From Cercis canadensis (Eukaryota > Streptophyta > Magnoliopsida > Fabales > Fabaceae): a stretch of DNA of 64,000 nt. Where the stretch lies: contig QAOA01004497.1 of the NCBI GenBank assembly GCA_003255065.1, forward strand, positions 82,001 to 146,000, given 5' to 3'. The position numbers and the translations under genes are program-made. Positions 41,901-55,142 of this stretch are shown here, piece by piece; the stretch's first letter is position 1, and each line of letters starts with the position of its first letter. The notes below the pieces were generated by a model. The model was not told the DNA's origin. It did not search any database and saw only the letters and a list, made by a program, of their open reading frames with translations.

Positions 41901-44900
41901 ATGAGAGATGTAACATGGTTATAGTAACAAAAATTGCTCCCATCAAATTTCTCATTTTAGCCTAAGCACCAATATCGAGCAAATTACTTAACATGGCCTT
42001 TTCGCACCAGATTTTTTCCATGCTTCAAACAACCAAAACTTGTATCTTATTTCAAAATGAGGAAATCTTGATTGTTTTATGTTACATTTACAGTTAACAT
42101 GACACAGAAAGACATCCCATTACTTATTACCACATACTCAACCATACTTTCTATTTAAATACCACATGCAACTATAATGTTCATTACCTTTGCATATTGA
42201 TAACGTTTAATGGACACATCAAATCAACCTCAGTTTTAATTGACACATAGAAGTTACATGACAGATTTACTGGATCAAATTCTTGACACGCTATTCCAAG
42301 GAATTTAAACGTAAGATACAAAATTCCAAACATGAATGCGTTTCAAGATCATAGACAAATACATTGTTTCGTTGCAAGATAACTTGGGAGCACATCAGAA
42401 ACGTTTCTGACTGATATTCAACCCATATATAAAGATCACGCCGGATGGCTTGAGAAACAAGGTATAAATAGTTTCAGAAGAGATTGATTCGAAAGGTGTT
42501 ATGGGATAAATTCCTGAGAGCAATAACACAAGCAATCAAAACCAAGAATACCTCACTGATGCCATGGAGAAAACATCAGTTTGCCAGAGACACCTTAACC
42601 CAGTCCACAAAGCTGAAAATGTTCCGCTAGCAATACAAGATCCAAAAATTTCATGCCAGCAGTGGTCGCAGTACAAACAAAAAAACAACGAAAATAAAAA
42701 GAAGAGGAAGAAGAAAGAAATGGGAAATCAAAGAACCACACATTCTGTTCCCTTTGCTTTCCAGGCACACGTTCAAGGAATATAAAATTATAAAGAGGAG
42801 GATTAGGGAGAACTAAACAAATCATGCAAGATTAAGCCAATTAAAAAATTATAACACCACCTTTGAAAAGGTAATCTGTACTTTCAAAAACAAATAATAA
42901 TAGTTAACAACCACAACCAACCTGACCACCATTGGCGACATCAATTGTTAATTATATGATGAACAATTAATCATCAGAACCCACTGTACAAGGCTGCTTT
43001 TCTCATGCCAAATGCCAGCCTTCAGAGTAAGAAACAATAAAAAATCTCTTCTTGCCTACCAAAGTAAAATATACCACATCTACTTCTGTTTTTCTTTTTT
43101 TCTTTTTTTTTTTTTAACTTTAGCTTTATCTAGGATTTCGATTTCAAATACGCAATCAAAACTTCATTAGAAAATGAGGCAAAAACTGGATGTCAAAGAA
43201 GCAGAAGGGAATAAAACAGTAATTAATCAACCCCCTACCAACATAATAATTAATATTCGCATATTTAATTTTCTTGAACATAAGAATGCCAAACAGAAAA
43301 ACCGGACAACAATTATGCTGAGTTCATCCTTAGAAATTTTATTCTCCCAAAGCTGCTTTCAATATATAAATAAAATATTTAATTAATATTTACATACGTT
43401 ACCAGCAAACTGTCAATCAGCCCTAAGATTCCCAATGGGCATTTTTTTATCTCACACGTACCTGTATCACCAGATACTTGTGCTGTATTGAAACTCCATA
43501 CACTAATAAAGTATAAAAGCAGACATTATTACATGGAATTACTGTCATATCTTGTTATATTCATCTATTCCAAAATGACTAAACTTCATACATTATATAT
43601 AGGATATATAATATTACTATAGGAAACTTTTAAACGTGTAAACTTCATATTTACAAGAAGAAATCAGAAAGAGACCAAGTTTCTATATACATACATATAT
43701 ATAACAAAGGAGTGTGTATTTGGATGCTCAAGTACATTCTGCTGATAAATTATCTAAGCATATCTTCAGCTTAGGCTCCACTATCAAATTTTACATTGAA
43801 TTTCTATTAAATTCTTCCACAATCGTACAATAATTTGATCCGGAGCAAGTACACCTTTACTCAGTTTCTTTTTGAAAGTTCTAACCAGACACATGACTTT
43901 CATACAATTTGAACATAATAAAATCAAGTCTTTTTTCAACCCAAAGATATTTAAAAACAAAACACACACACTCAAGTCCAAACTGAACCTTCTCCAAGAT
44001 ATTTATTGTATTAAAGCTAGAAAAACTGTGTTATCATATTCAAAATATATTCATCAAAAACAGTATTAGTTATTCTAACTTGTATAAGATTCCCAAAAAA
44101 AAAAAAATCTAAACATTTAAAAATTGAAAACACAATGAATTAATAATGCAAGTAAAGTATAACTGTGTTATTACCCTTGTCTTTTCTAGCATGAAATTAG
44201 ATGTTGCAATCAAACAATTAGCAGAATTAAAAGTAAGTCATGCCACGCAGCATTTAATTCAAGAATATTACAAGCATACGACAACTAGCAACCAGGCAAG
44301 GAATTAACATTAAATAGAAGACTTCTACACAGATACTTAATCAAAGAAAACATGCACCAAGCATATTGATGAGGATGACAATATGGATGGTAGCCTGTAA
44401 TACAAATTTCACAAATGAAGCAATAAGCAAAAGTAATACAAGCGAGGTGCAAGAAGGCCCCTTTAAGATCAGTGGGATTTTGGAACACAACATTTATTGT
44501 TTCGTTGGTTCAAATTTTCACACTACTATTTGAGATGTCATCAAGAATGTCTGCGATGTCAAAATTAGAAACCCAAATGCAAAAGTTCGTTGTTTGTCAA
44601 ACTACAAATTACTGGCAGTAAGCTGAAAAGAAAATAGAATAGAAGAGAGTGGAAGAAACAAGCGCAAGCAAAACAAATAAGGCCAGTCCAAGGTGCAATT
44701 AATTCAAGACCCATATAAAGAAGGAACTGAAAAAGTGAATGGCTCATACAGTGTTGCTAGCCCATGAATGACCAAACATTTCAAGCTTTTATCCGATAAT
44801 GAAAGAAGCAAGAAGCACGAGCCAACAGTGAAAGCATACATAAACAAAGAATTTTTAAAAGCTAGATATTTTAACTGCAGAAGGCAGTTAAATAAGAAAC

Positions 44901-46522
44901 ACTGAGAGACAGTCATAATCCAATGAAGAGTGTCTTGTTGGTTCTTAGGGTTTTCTTTTCTTTATTTTACTCTAAAGATGTGCAGTGTGTGCCATCTATT
45001 ATTGCTGTTACCGAGCTAGATTATTCCGCGACGATTATTATTGGTGTTCTTAACCAATGGTTCTCTTCGAGAAAAGCAAGGAGAAAAGGACTACACATGT
45101 GGGTACTCTAAGCTAATAAACGAGAGCTAAAACTGGGTATTGTTACACCCCAAAAATTAAAAGGCTTTCAAAACCACGGCACCCCAAGCTTGTTTTTCCA
45201 GAAATAATAAGCCACAAGAAAGAGCATGAGCATCATCACAGATTCCAACGAACATGGAGTTCCTAAACAATAGTACAGCACATAACCATAGTACTGATAG
45301 AGAAAAAGAGATGGAACTAACCGGAAAGTGTTGGAACAGAAGCACTAGTTCGGAGATCGCTGAGCTGCATTTCGATCTTGTTGAGGAACGTGGTTGCTTC
45401 ATCAAAAGGGCGCGCGAGATCAGATTTATACTTGACCAGCATGTCACAGTAGGTTTCCTGAGAGAAACAAGAAACCAAGCTTAAGTAATTATTATTATAG
45501 TTATAGAGAGAAAGAGAGAAAAAAAAATGGAATTTAGAGACACAATCTGCACCAAAAGTTGTATTTTGGTTGAATATATATATAAGTGTGAGCCGTGAGC
45601 GTGAGCATGTACATATATATAAGAGAGAGAAAGAAGAAAGGGAGAGGGGGTGGGGGGGGACCATAACCATGAACTCGTCGAGCTCGGGATCGGCTCCAAA
45701 GCACGTGGAAACAATGTTTCGCTTACAAAGGTCGTTTTCTCGCCGGATTTCGTCTAACAAACATGCAATTTCCGGAGGCGCTCCCACCTATAATCACAAT
45801 AAATAACTCAGATTCATATTAGTGAAAATTTCTCATCCAACTACTATAGGGTTCAAGAGAAAGCAAAACCAAAAACCAAAAAATTCTCAGCCATTTTTTG
45901 GGTTACTCCAACGTGTTTGAGATCTCCTCCAATTCAAAAATGAGAATGTAAAACTCCGATTCGTGCAGCTCAAGAATTATAGCACCGCAGACAGGTGCTA
46001 CTATGTGTACAAGTAGAAGTAGAAGCAGAAGCAGAAGCAGCTTAAGCTGAGCTCGAGCTTTTGAATCAGATACAAAGCAGTTAAGCACAAGCAAAATCGC
46101 AGTGGCTCAGTTTCTTCCATTTTTTGTTGCTTTTACTTCTCTGGCTTATTTTGTCAAACACCATAACAACATAAAAAGAAGTGAAAATACAAAAGCAAAA
46201 GCACAAGAGGATTCACCTTCTGGCACTCGATGTAAGCTTGAAGGAGACGAGGATAGTGAGGATGGGAAGCAATTTTGGCTTTGATGAGGGAGGAGGCGTC
46301 CTCTTCGCGCTGAACATCGGGAGTGATGGAAGCTTCAGCTTCTGTAATAGCGGAAGCAGCAGACAGCAACTCCTCCGATCCGAACATCGGAATCCGATCA
46401 CGGAACACGCCGGAGGACATGAAAAAGCTCTGGTAATCCGCCGGTAAGATCAGATTCTCCGGCGTCATCAACGCCTTCTCTGAAAACTCCCCCGTCGATG
46501 CCAGTCCGTACATTTCCTCCAT
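38974..46522 (-). CDS. KNAT2/KNAT6: Class I KNOX homeobox transcription factor, KNAT2/KNAT6 type
   Basis: TALE-homeodomain nuclear regulator of meristem maintenance and organ boundaries, acting with BELL partners. Five exons: 46522-46217, 45787-45668, 45457-45322, 39482-39244 and 39132-38974, joining in phase to 319 residues (KNAT2 and KNAT6 are about 310-330). The start is the ATG at 46522 (MEEMYGL). KNOX1 spans about residues 79-120 ([19 protein letters not shown]), KNOX2 about 133-180 (ADPELDEFM then [17 protein letters not shown]). ELK begins at [14 protein letters not shown], followed by [13 protein letters not shown] and a three-residue-loop homeodomain with PYP and the recognition helix [12 protein letters not shown]. 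All contact residues expected for the family are present. The third intron is 5.8 kb. KNAT2 versus KNAT6 cannot be settled because the pair split within a later lineage; next to CRK2, its position matches Arabidopsis KNAT2. Confidence 0.96.
39483..45321 (-). other. Large third intron of the KNOX gene
   Basis: The 5.8 kb intron splits the gene between the KNOX2-coding exon and the ELK/homeodomain exons. Donor is ccg|gtta and acceptor ttag|atg, phase 1. No convincing ORF or transposon is seen. Two pockets (about 40240-40490 and 40980-41250) are clearly GC-richer and more complex than the AT-rich remainder. In maize the third intron of the related knotted1 gene is where gain-of-function insertions cause ectopic leaf expression, so control sequence here is plausible. 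Confidence 0.6.
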
Positions 46523-47060
46523 GAGCACAACGTTGCGTTGTTGCTGCTATCTTCGCTGCTGCTCCTGCCACAGCCAGACTTCTTCTAGAACTAGAAATAA
46601 ATAAATAAATAACACTTGTAACTCGCTTTTATAATTATTGCTTAATCCCTTTTTTTCCCCTTATAAAATTATTAATTAAATAATTTCGCCACACCGGTAG
46701 TAACGAGAAGATTATCCAAATCTTTATTATAATATTATATATAACTAAATGTTTATTATTAATAATTAATAAATAAGAATTTAAAGTTTAGGACTCGGCA
46801 AGCAGCGCTGCAGCAGAAGAGAACTGAGAGAGAGAAGAGAGAGATAGTGAGTGTTCTGTTATCGGGGATTGTGATTTTTCGGGTGAGGAACCGGAAACAC
46901 TGAGCGAACAGGCAGTGGTGGTAAGAAGAGGCAAGTTGAAGACAAGGTTGTTAGGAGTTAGGAGCAGGAAAACCAGTGAACGGAAGGAAGGGCCTTTCTT
47001 TTACTTTTACCACTTCTTTTTTCTTTTTTCTTTTTTCTTTTTCTTTTAAAGGGAATATGA
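46523..47060 (-). promoter_or_regulatory. KNOX gene 5' leader and proximal promoter
   Basis: Directly upstream of the start codon. It holds an AT-rich block, then GA/CT-rich leader-like sequence (about 46810-46860), then a run of pure cttttt-type repeats (about 47012-47048). The transcription start is not determined. Confidence 0.4.
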
Positions 47061-50000
47061 AAAGATAAATATCAGGTGCGTGCGGGTTTACGGCATTTCC
47101 CAATTTAATAAAGGGATAAACCAAAACATGCTTTGGGTTCTCTAGGCCTAGAAGCCTTATTATAGTAGGCCTTAGTTTACCCCTGCTTTCTGAACTGTCA
47201 GCGTCAGTACTACTCCTATTCCATTTCCAATCCCTCTTTAATAATAATCCTTTTTTTTGGCTTAATTCTTTAAAACAAAAGCGACTTATTAGTTATTACA
47301 GACAATAGATAAAATTGGATTATGAGTAGAATCTTATTAATTGATCATATTCCTGCAAATAAGGTAACATAAAAGGATAGAGACTTGTTTTGCTATAGTG
47401 AGTTCAAAACATGGCATCTTTATTTTGTACTTCTCATAATAAATATAAACAATTATATAATTAATCCTATATGCACCTTCACTAAATTAAAAAAAATAAT
47501 ATATGTACTGTTTTTAGTACATTTTTTATTTTTTAACTTATAACTCTGTTAAGCATTGTAGTTTTCAACAACCATTAAATTATGAATTAGCTATAGCTCG
47601 TAATTATAGAATTACAAAATAGATGGAATAACTTGTTGGAATTGTTATTGCTATTTCAAAATAAAAATAAAAATAAAACGTGATTACAATTTGCAACCAG
47701 CAGCTACCCACACAGGAAAACTACTTTTAAGGATACTGTATTCTTAAATGTAGACATTCCATTAAAATTATGCTTTAAGATTATATTTTAAGCCATAAAT
47801 AAATATTTCACAGCAATTATATGTAAACAGCTCCAAAAAAAGTGATAGTATCACTTTTAATTGTCATTTTGGTGTGCATACATGTGATGAACTATAAAAA
47901 TTTCTCTCATATTTGAATCCATATCATCCATTATGAAATAATGCATATCAAGAAAAATTATGAATTAATCAACATCATAAACTACTAACATTCGCCTGTG
48001 CGTTTAATATTAGTGTTTGGTGCAAGGTAATAAATTGTTTACACAATCATACTTGTTCTAAGGATCTCTTAGAAGATTAATGCCATAGATTTCAATTCAG
48101 ATTCTTTTAATATGTATAATTAAATATATATATTTTTAATCTATTAAAGGCTACATAACAAAGACAATCTATTTTCTTTTAAAATCATGTTCTACTTATA
48201 TCTAATGAAATTTAAATTTGATATATTTTCTATAAAATATCAAATACTCAATTACTAAAATACCTCATTTGAAACATGCAAAGTTGAAATATCCAACTTT
48301 ATCTGATAGCAAAAAAAGAGTACTAATTTTGTACAAATGAAGTTGTAGGACAAGTAAGTAGAATCTTGAAGAAAGAAGCAAATCTATATTTTAAATTTCA
48401 TATTCGATAGGTCATATCAAAACCTAAATGTCGGTTAAAGCGCTGTTAAATATAATAGTGCCATTATCAATTGGTAAGTAAAAGATCTCAACTCAGTATA
48501 TATGTTTAGATCCCTCGTGTTTCACCATTATTGATATGTAGCTCCTAACCTAGTTCCCAGTATACTTTCTGATCTAATGCTTCTTAATTTTCAGTTTAAT
48601 GCATTAGTTATCGTCTCAAAGAAAGGGGGCCAACAAAGAATAACCTCGTAACATGTTTTCGTTTGGCCCAAAATCACTTTTATTCCCAAAATAATTATAT
48701 TTTTTTTATCTACTTTTTGGTTTTGAGTGAATTTTTTATCTACTTTAGTTGCAGTAGATCCACAAATCATGAAATTGAGGATTATTTAATATGCTAAATG
48801 AAACTTGCACTTCCCCCTTGCTTATTTTGCTAATATTCTATATTCACCTTCTAATAATGACTATATTGGAAATGAATATCAGTACGTAATATACTTGTAA
48901 CTTTTAAAATCATTATATATCGTTATTCTATAACTTTTTAATATTTATATTGACAAGTATTATGCTCACCAATGGATCGTAGATCAAGAGAAGTGTGCCA
49001 ATATCCAATAATATTTTGGTCTATCCGTAAGTTATACACTAGAAAGTAACCTAAGATTTTTTTAAAAGAAAATAAAGATAAGAGAGAAAAGGTAACACAC
49101 AATAAATACTTTTTTAAGAATAAATTATACAAATTATATTTTTTGTAGAACCCTATCTTAAACGTTAATATAATATAAAACTCTCATTTAGATTGTGTAA
49201 AAAAAGGAACTATATGTAAATTTATAAATATGAAAAGAGATTTATGTAATTTCATTAAACTTTGATAAATTTAAATTTGTCTAATTTGCTTTTCTCGCTT
49301 TGATCAATATAATTTAATGTCAAATCTCTACAACAAGAAAAAGAAACCCTAGAAACTAACACCTTAAACCAATACTTTATTAAAAATAAAAATAAAAAGT
49401 CATATGATCGTGCACACTCGTATAATGAAATGAAATTATGTATAAAGATACAAAATTGAATACATCAAGGTTATGGGTTTATAAGCAAAAGATAGTGAAT
49501 ATCATATATACTGGACTCTGAATAAGCATACCCTAAACTAAATTTAAAGCCAGACTATATACTAAAATTTAATTGATTCTTCCATTCTTTTGTTGTTTTT
49601 ATTCGTGAATAAATTATTCGGATCTTTACTTAAAGACCTGCTATATCTCAAATAAACAACTTGCCCTGAAAAGACCTGAAAAAAGGAAGGAAGCTACCTT
49701 CCCATATCGTCTAAGATTATGTTTGCACCTCATCTAAGCATTTATTTATACTTTTAGGATACTACAAAGGTAAAAAANAAACGAGGTTTTGAATTTAATT
49801 AATATATTAGAATCAATTATATTCGTTCATATTGATATCTTATAGTTCAAGTGTTCAAGCAAAGAACTCTTGGAATTTTTTAATTAAATATTTGCTGCCA
49901 AAAAAGATGGGTGATGTACCGTTATATACAATTATATTGGGAGGCTGGAGGAAGTGTACAAAACTTCTATGCCTTTTCGGAGTGTGGCCGACACGATTCT

Positions 50001-50313
50001 GAGTGCGATCAAATTGTTAAATATATAATACTTTAAATTTTGTGGCCAGAATAATAATACTTTAATTAGATTAAATTTTTTTTATATGATAAGAATTAAA
50101 TTGTTCTGAGTCTAAAGCATATGAATTTAACGTAGTTCTTTTTGCTATTATAAGAAAAAATTGTATAGACCACTCTCTAAAAGTAATTCCAATCCACTTA
50201 ATGTAAAAAACTAAAACAACATTAAACATACAATTGGAACTTTTAACATAAAAATATATAACAAGAAAAACTTACAATACTCTTAAAAGAGGATATTTGA
50301 TATGGATATTATA
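47061..50313. other. AT-rich intergenic DNA
   Basis: Low-complexity AT-rich sequence without a recognisable gene. A single N lies at 49778. Short ORFs here are lysine/isoleucine/phenylalanine-rich chance frames. Confidence 0.6.
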
Positions 50314-50672
50314 TTTTGATAATTTATTTATTTTATTAATATAATTTTAATATTATAAAAGTTTATTTAAAAAAAATATCAATCATTGAACACACGACAT
50401 ATTATATGATATGTTTTCAAATGATACATCGCATGACATGTGACATGTTTAGTAGGCTTCATATGTAAAGTTACATCCCATTTTTTGTAAGGTGGAGCCC
50501 ACCAAACATATCACATGTCATGTGTTATGTTCTTAAGGGACACACTATATGACATTTAGCGTGTCTAGTAAATCTTATTTATTGATATTTATTTAAAAAA
50601 TAAAAAAAAATATATAATGTTAAGATAAATAATTTTAAAATTATAATAATAAAATAAATAGTTTATCAAAAA
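50314..50672. mobile_element. Hairpin MITE
   Basis: The whole stretch folds on itself. Outer ends ttttgataatttatttattt and, reversed, ttttgataaactatttattt match at all but two positions. Inner arms catgacatgtgacatgttta and catgacatgtgatatgtttg also pair. It has no coding capacity. Target duplication is unclear, so superfamily is not assigned. Confidence 0.7.
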
Positions 50673-53139
50673 AAACAATATTCAAGTCAAAAAGGCAATT
50701 TTCTAAAAAATTTAAACCGCAAGATAATAAAAAAAAAAAAAGGAAGTGAAAGGCTCTGTATAAATATTGAATTTATGTTTTGTAAAATAAATGTCATGTG
50801 CATTTTAAAAAGTGAAATGTATGTGTAATTGTATATAACTTTTAAGAAGAAGATTAATGGCTTCACTTTCAAAGAAATGATAAATTCTTACTCACACCTT
50901 AGTATTTTATTGAACAATCAAACTGTTAATTTATACACATTTACTTTATTTGGTCAAATTTACCTAAAATAATTTCTCTTTTGTTTTTGGCTAAGACACC
51001 TAAATTAAAATACCCTGTACATTTCAAGAGTTAAATTTATAAAGGAGAATTACTAAAAAAAAATTAAGTAAAATCTCTTTTAAAATTAAAAAAATAAATT
51101 CTAAAAACACAGAGTAACTACTTATCATTGTTATTTACTTCTATTTCTAGAATAGATTTTTTCACATTCTGTTTTCGGTAATTCTTCTAAATGCAACACG
51201 TGGCCATACTGGGTACATTAGATGCGGAGGTAGAGAGTTGCAATCACATTTAATGAATCCTTGCTATCCGTACATCTAAAAATGTGGAATGGACATCCGT
51301 GGTTGAGAATTACTCTCTATCATGGGTCCAACCATAGTTTTATGTTTGGCTAGTTTTATAATATATAATATATATTTTTTTTGCCATGAATAATATACAA
51401 TGTTATTATTGTATGTTCATATATAATTTGGCACAATTAGTTGTATGTGGTGGAATTAACGTTTTAATATATCAAGAAAATAAAATATTAAGTTTAGCAT
51501 AATTGCAAAGATTTTAAAAGCACGATTGACATGGTGTGTGTCAAATACATAAGTAATTAAAAAAATCTGAGTTTAGTTTAATTAAAATTACACATTTTAG
51601 AAAGTTAGCTTAAAATGAGAAGTAAATTTAACTCAATTTTTTGGTTAAAAATAAAATACTTACATTACAATGTAAATATTTTTAAAAAGCTCGCATAAAA
51701 AAGAGTTGATATTTTAGTGGTCAATAATACTATTATAATAACATTATAATTACTAAGAACATGTTTAATCTTAAGTCCTAAGAATCTTTCAAATCTTAAG
51801 TATTAAACACATAATCATCTAAGTTATTTTTTAAAATCAATTAAATTTAAAATTTATTAATTATTTAAATATTTAACTCACATTTAATGACTTCATCTTT
51901 CTAAAATCTTTATAAACCACGGTGATACCATAATAGATGAATTGTGTCACCTACGACTAATTGTGTCAAATTATATTATACAAAATATTAGTTTTTATTA
52001 TTGTAAAATTGCCTTTATATTTTTCTATAAAACTAAAATGAGATTGGGTGGACAAGTTCACTTGCGGAACGGCCTAGACTTTTAAGAAGTACATTTCCAT
52101 GCCCGAAGCAGAGGCTGCAAAACAGGTGCATGTGCACTGTGTTTTTCGAGTGCACACCCAAAAAAGAAAAGGTTTTAAATTTAAAAACCTAAAAAAATTA
52201 ATGATATTTTTAAGGAAGTATTTTAAGTGTTAATGGTATTATTTTTTATTAAAATATTATATATGTATTATTTTTATAATTCAGCTTCACTTTATTTTTT
52301 ATTAATATTTTTTAAAATTTGACTCTGACCCACACTTAATTTTTTAATTACAAGACACCATAATTTCATATGGTTAAAGTTCTAGATTTCATTTCCTATT
52401 TTATCAATGTTTTCAATTAAAAAAATCTTCTATCTAATGTGCTAGAAAAAAGGAATACATGAATCAGTTTTAGGAGAACAAATTATTGCATATATACTAC
52501 ATAAAATAGTATTTAAAACTTGATTTATAGTAATAACATTTTAAGTGATCTTTTTAAATTCACTTACTATTGAGTGTAGCGAAAATATAAATAATATATG
52601 AGTAACATTACTCTCTTTAAAGATAAGAGAAATAGGAAGAGCACCAAAAAAGAAGCATAATTTTAAGATCGAATTCAAGCAATGCAACAATTATATGGAT
52701 CAATGAGTTTGATTTGATATAATTTTTGGAAAATAAAGAGTTTTTTGTTGAGAAATTTTGAAAAGCTTAAAATTTTAAATTGAAAACGAGCTACTTCAAA
52801 ATTTAGTAAAAGTTAAAATTGGTAACTTCTCCATTTTTTTCCCCAGAAAAATTCAATTAAGTCTGGAACTCCCTTGTTTAAGTTGCCACTATGCCGATAT
52901 TTCATACAAGTTTTTAAATATTAGCAGGTACTTTAGTTATGTATTTATTAAGGTTTATAAATAGTGTTAAGGCATTCAATTAAAATTATATGACATATTT
53001 ATACAGTTTATAGTTAAATAATACTAAAATTACACTTAAAATTTGTGGATTCGTATTTAAAAGAGTATACAAGTTTTTTATTTTGTTTTGTGGCAGCAAC
53101 CGTATAATTATAATTTATAAGAAGAGAGTTATGCTTCTA
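50673..53139. other. AT-rich intergenic DNA
   Basis: No gene or clear element. It is mostly poly-A/T-rich filler; a slightly GC-richer piece at about 52050-52160 has no coding sense. Confidence 0.6.
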
Positions 53140-53515
53140 CCCTTTTTTTAAGGGTGACAGCGTTACATTATTTTTAGTTGAATGAGATTTATATTGTAAT
53201 TTTGATGTCATTGTGAAGATCTCAAAAAATTGAGTCATTCAGTATGTGTCAAAATATACAATTTCTTATAAAATGTAAAAACAATATGATATAAAAAATA
53301 TATATTAAAAAATAAACTTAAAAAAATTGTTTTATGATATGCTTTTGTATATCATATTATTGTTACATTTTACAGAAATTGTGTATTTTGGTATATATTG
53401 AATGACTCAATTTTTTAATATTTTTATAATAATATCAAAATTATTAAGTAAATTTTATCCAAATTTATTAAATTAAAAAAATATAATAATACCACCTCTA
53501 AAAATAAAAGATGAT
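53140..53515. mobile_element. Hairpin MITE with long inverted arms
   Basis: Arms at 53224-53291 and 53349-53416 are inverted copies of 68 bases with about nine differences; each starts aaaaaattgagtcattca. Weaker pairing extends outward to about 53140 and 53515. There is no ORF, and the superfamily is not determined. Confidence 0.7.
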
Positions 53516-54011
53516 GACATAATACTCACCAATTTATAAATAATTAATAAAGTATAACGTAAGGAAATGTGCTTATAATTTTTGCTTTTGGCCTTTTGCT
53601 AAAAAAAAGCATAATGCTAGGTCTTAGCTTATGACCGGTCTCCTTGTCTCTTCAATGCTGCAGTTGACCTCACCTAGTCACCTGGCTCACCGGTCTGGGG
53701 GGCTGGGTGTATTTTTGTGTTTGGGTTGGGTGTTTGCTTATTTGGATAACCAAACCACTATGTAGAGCGAGCAAGTGAGTACAGTGTTTGGTTCTTTTTC
53801 ATGATTCAATTTGATTGACTGATTGATTGATTGATTACTCAATCAGTCTTCTTTTTTCCTCTCTTATGGGCCACAGTCGTAAAAGTCTCTACCAAATCGC
53901 ACTTGTTCGAGTTACTGACTACAACCCTACAACTATAGGCCCCTGCTAAGTGCTAACCCCTCACAACTTCACCCTACAACGTTTCCCTCCTTAAAATAAT
54001 TTATAAAATTT
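53516..54011. other. Intergenic DNA with a GC-richer patch
   Basis: About 53620-53720 and 53880-53990 are less AT-rich than the surroundings. A gatt repeat lies near 53813-53836. No coding sense or promoter elements are certain. Confidence 0.45.
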
Positions 54012-54204
54012 AAAGACCGTTTGAAATCTGTTTTTAAAAATAATTTTTTGTTTTTAAAAATAATAAAACAAAAAAATTTATTTGATAAAACTGTTTTTAA
54101 AAATTTCTTCTCACAGAATTATTTTAAAAACAAAAACAAAAAATGATTATTTTTAAAAACTGTTTTTAAAAATAAAAAAATTAAAACACTTTCAAATATA
54201 TCCT
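54012..54204. mobile_element. Small hairpin MITE
   Basis: Left arm gaaatctgtttttaaaaata pairs with the right arm (tatttttaaaaactgttttt and onward to cactttcaaa). The element is about 190 bp, extremely AT-rich and non-coding. Confidence 0.5.
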
Positions 54205-54979
54205 AAATTTCATTTAATAAAAAATAGGTGAAAATTTTAAAATATTTTTTAACACTGGTTTAATTAATTTAATTTTTTAAAATATTTACAATAAAATATC
54301 GAAGAGGGTTGGCCACAACACAAACTGTGCAATAAAGAGGAGAGTAGAACTACGACACTGTTGTGGTATAGTAAAGCAGAACAAGAATCCATTAAATTCG
54401 CCTGCTTGGGATCCCGGTTTCACGATGATTTTAATTTAATTTATATTTAAAAGAAAAAAATTACATTTTAAATTCTTAAATGTTATATACTTTTTTGTTC
54501 AGTTGATCCTTGTCAACCGAAACTCATGTAAAATTCCCATTTTAATATTGGGAAAGGGATGGGAGTGTGAGCTAGAAAAGAGAAAGTTAAAAAGGAAAAA
54601 ATTGTCCTCATCCAATCTCTAATATGAGCTTGTGTTTTGCACTTTCCCAATCCACTAATGCTTGGTAATTGCAACTCTTATGTTGGTGGAGTTATGTTAA
54701 TTACATATTATTTTATTTTAGTTCTTATGAAGCTGAGCAAATTAATTCATATAAAATTCTGCTATTTATAGCACAAATGTATAAAAAAAAATTCTCAGCA
54801 CAAACTGAAGAAACCAATAAAAGGAAAAAAAGAAAAAGGCAATTAAACCTAAAGAGGGAATGGAATAGCATGTGTACCTGTTAGAAGGGCAAGCAATGAA
54901 TAGGAGTTGAGGTGAGCTTGGCTTGTATGGTTGTACTTGTGGTTGTGGAGTATAAGCCACTGGCTAATTACTGCTTCTA
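54205..54979. other. AT-rich intergenic DNA
   Basis: No gene is recognised. The two overlapping ORFs at 54669-54960 on opposite strands look like chance frames; the minus-strand one is proline-rich at its start and then turns into a Phe-rich run. Confidence 0.45.
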
Positions 54980-55142
54980 TTTAGAACTTGTACTTGTGCT
55001 TGTGGGAAGCATTATGACAATTTGGTGGGAGATTAGCGTGAAGAGAAATAAGAGAAGCAGAGGCATGATTTTAGCCTCCTATGTTTTGGTGGGTGCGGTT
55101 GAGGAGAATGGGATCTATGCTCCTTTATATAGCTTTGATTGA
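54980..55142 (-). CDS. Possible short secreted-peptide gene or transcript start (weak)
   Basis: On the minus strand a good TATA box (ctatataaag, about 55134-55125) is followed by roughly 60 bases of CA-rich leader and an ATG at about 55066. This opens a 29-codon frame, MPLLLLFLFTLISHQIVIML then Ser/Thr-rich, shaped like a signal peptide. The frame stops early and no continuation exon is obvious. It could be a tiny peptide gene, the start of a gene whose next exons I cannot see, or chance. Confidence 0.2.

Noticed and set aside
45317-45787. 156-codon minus-strand frame spanning two KNOX exons and the intron
   Set aside because: The middle is intron read-through; both exon joins keep phase and match the KNOX family without it.
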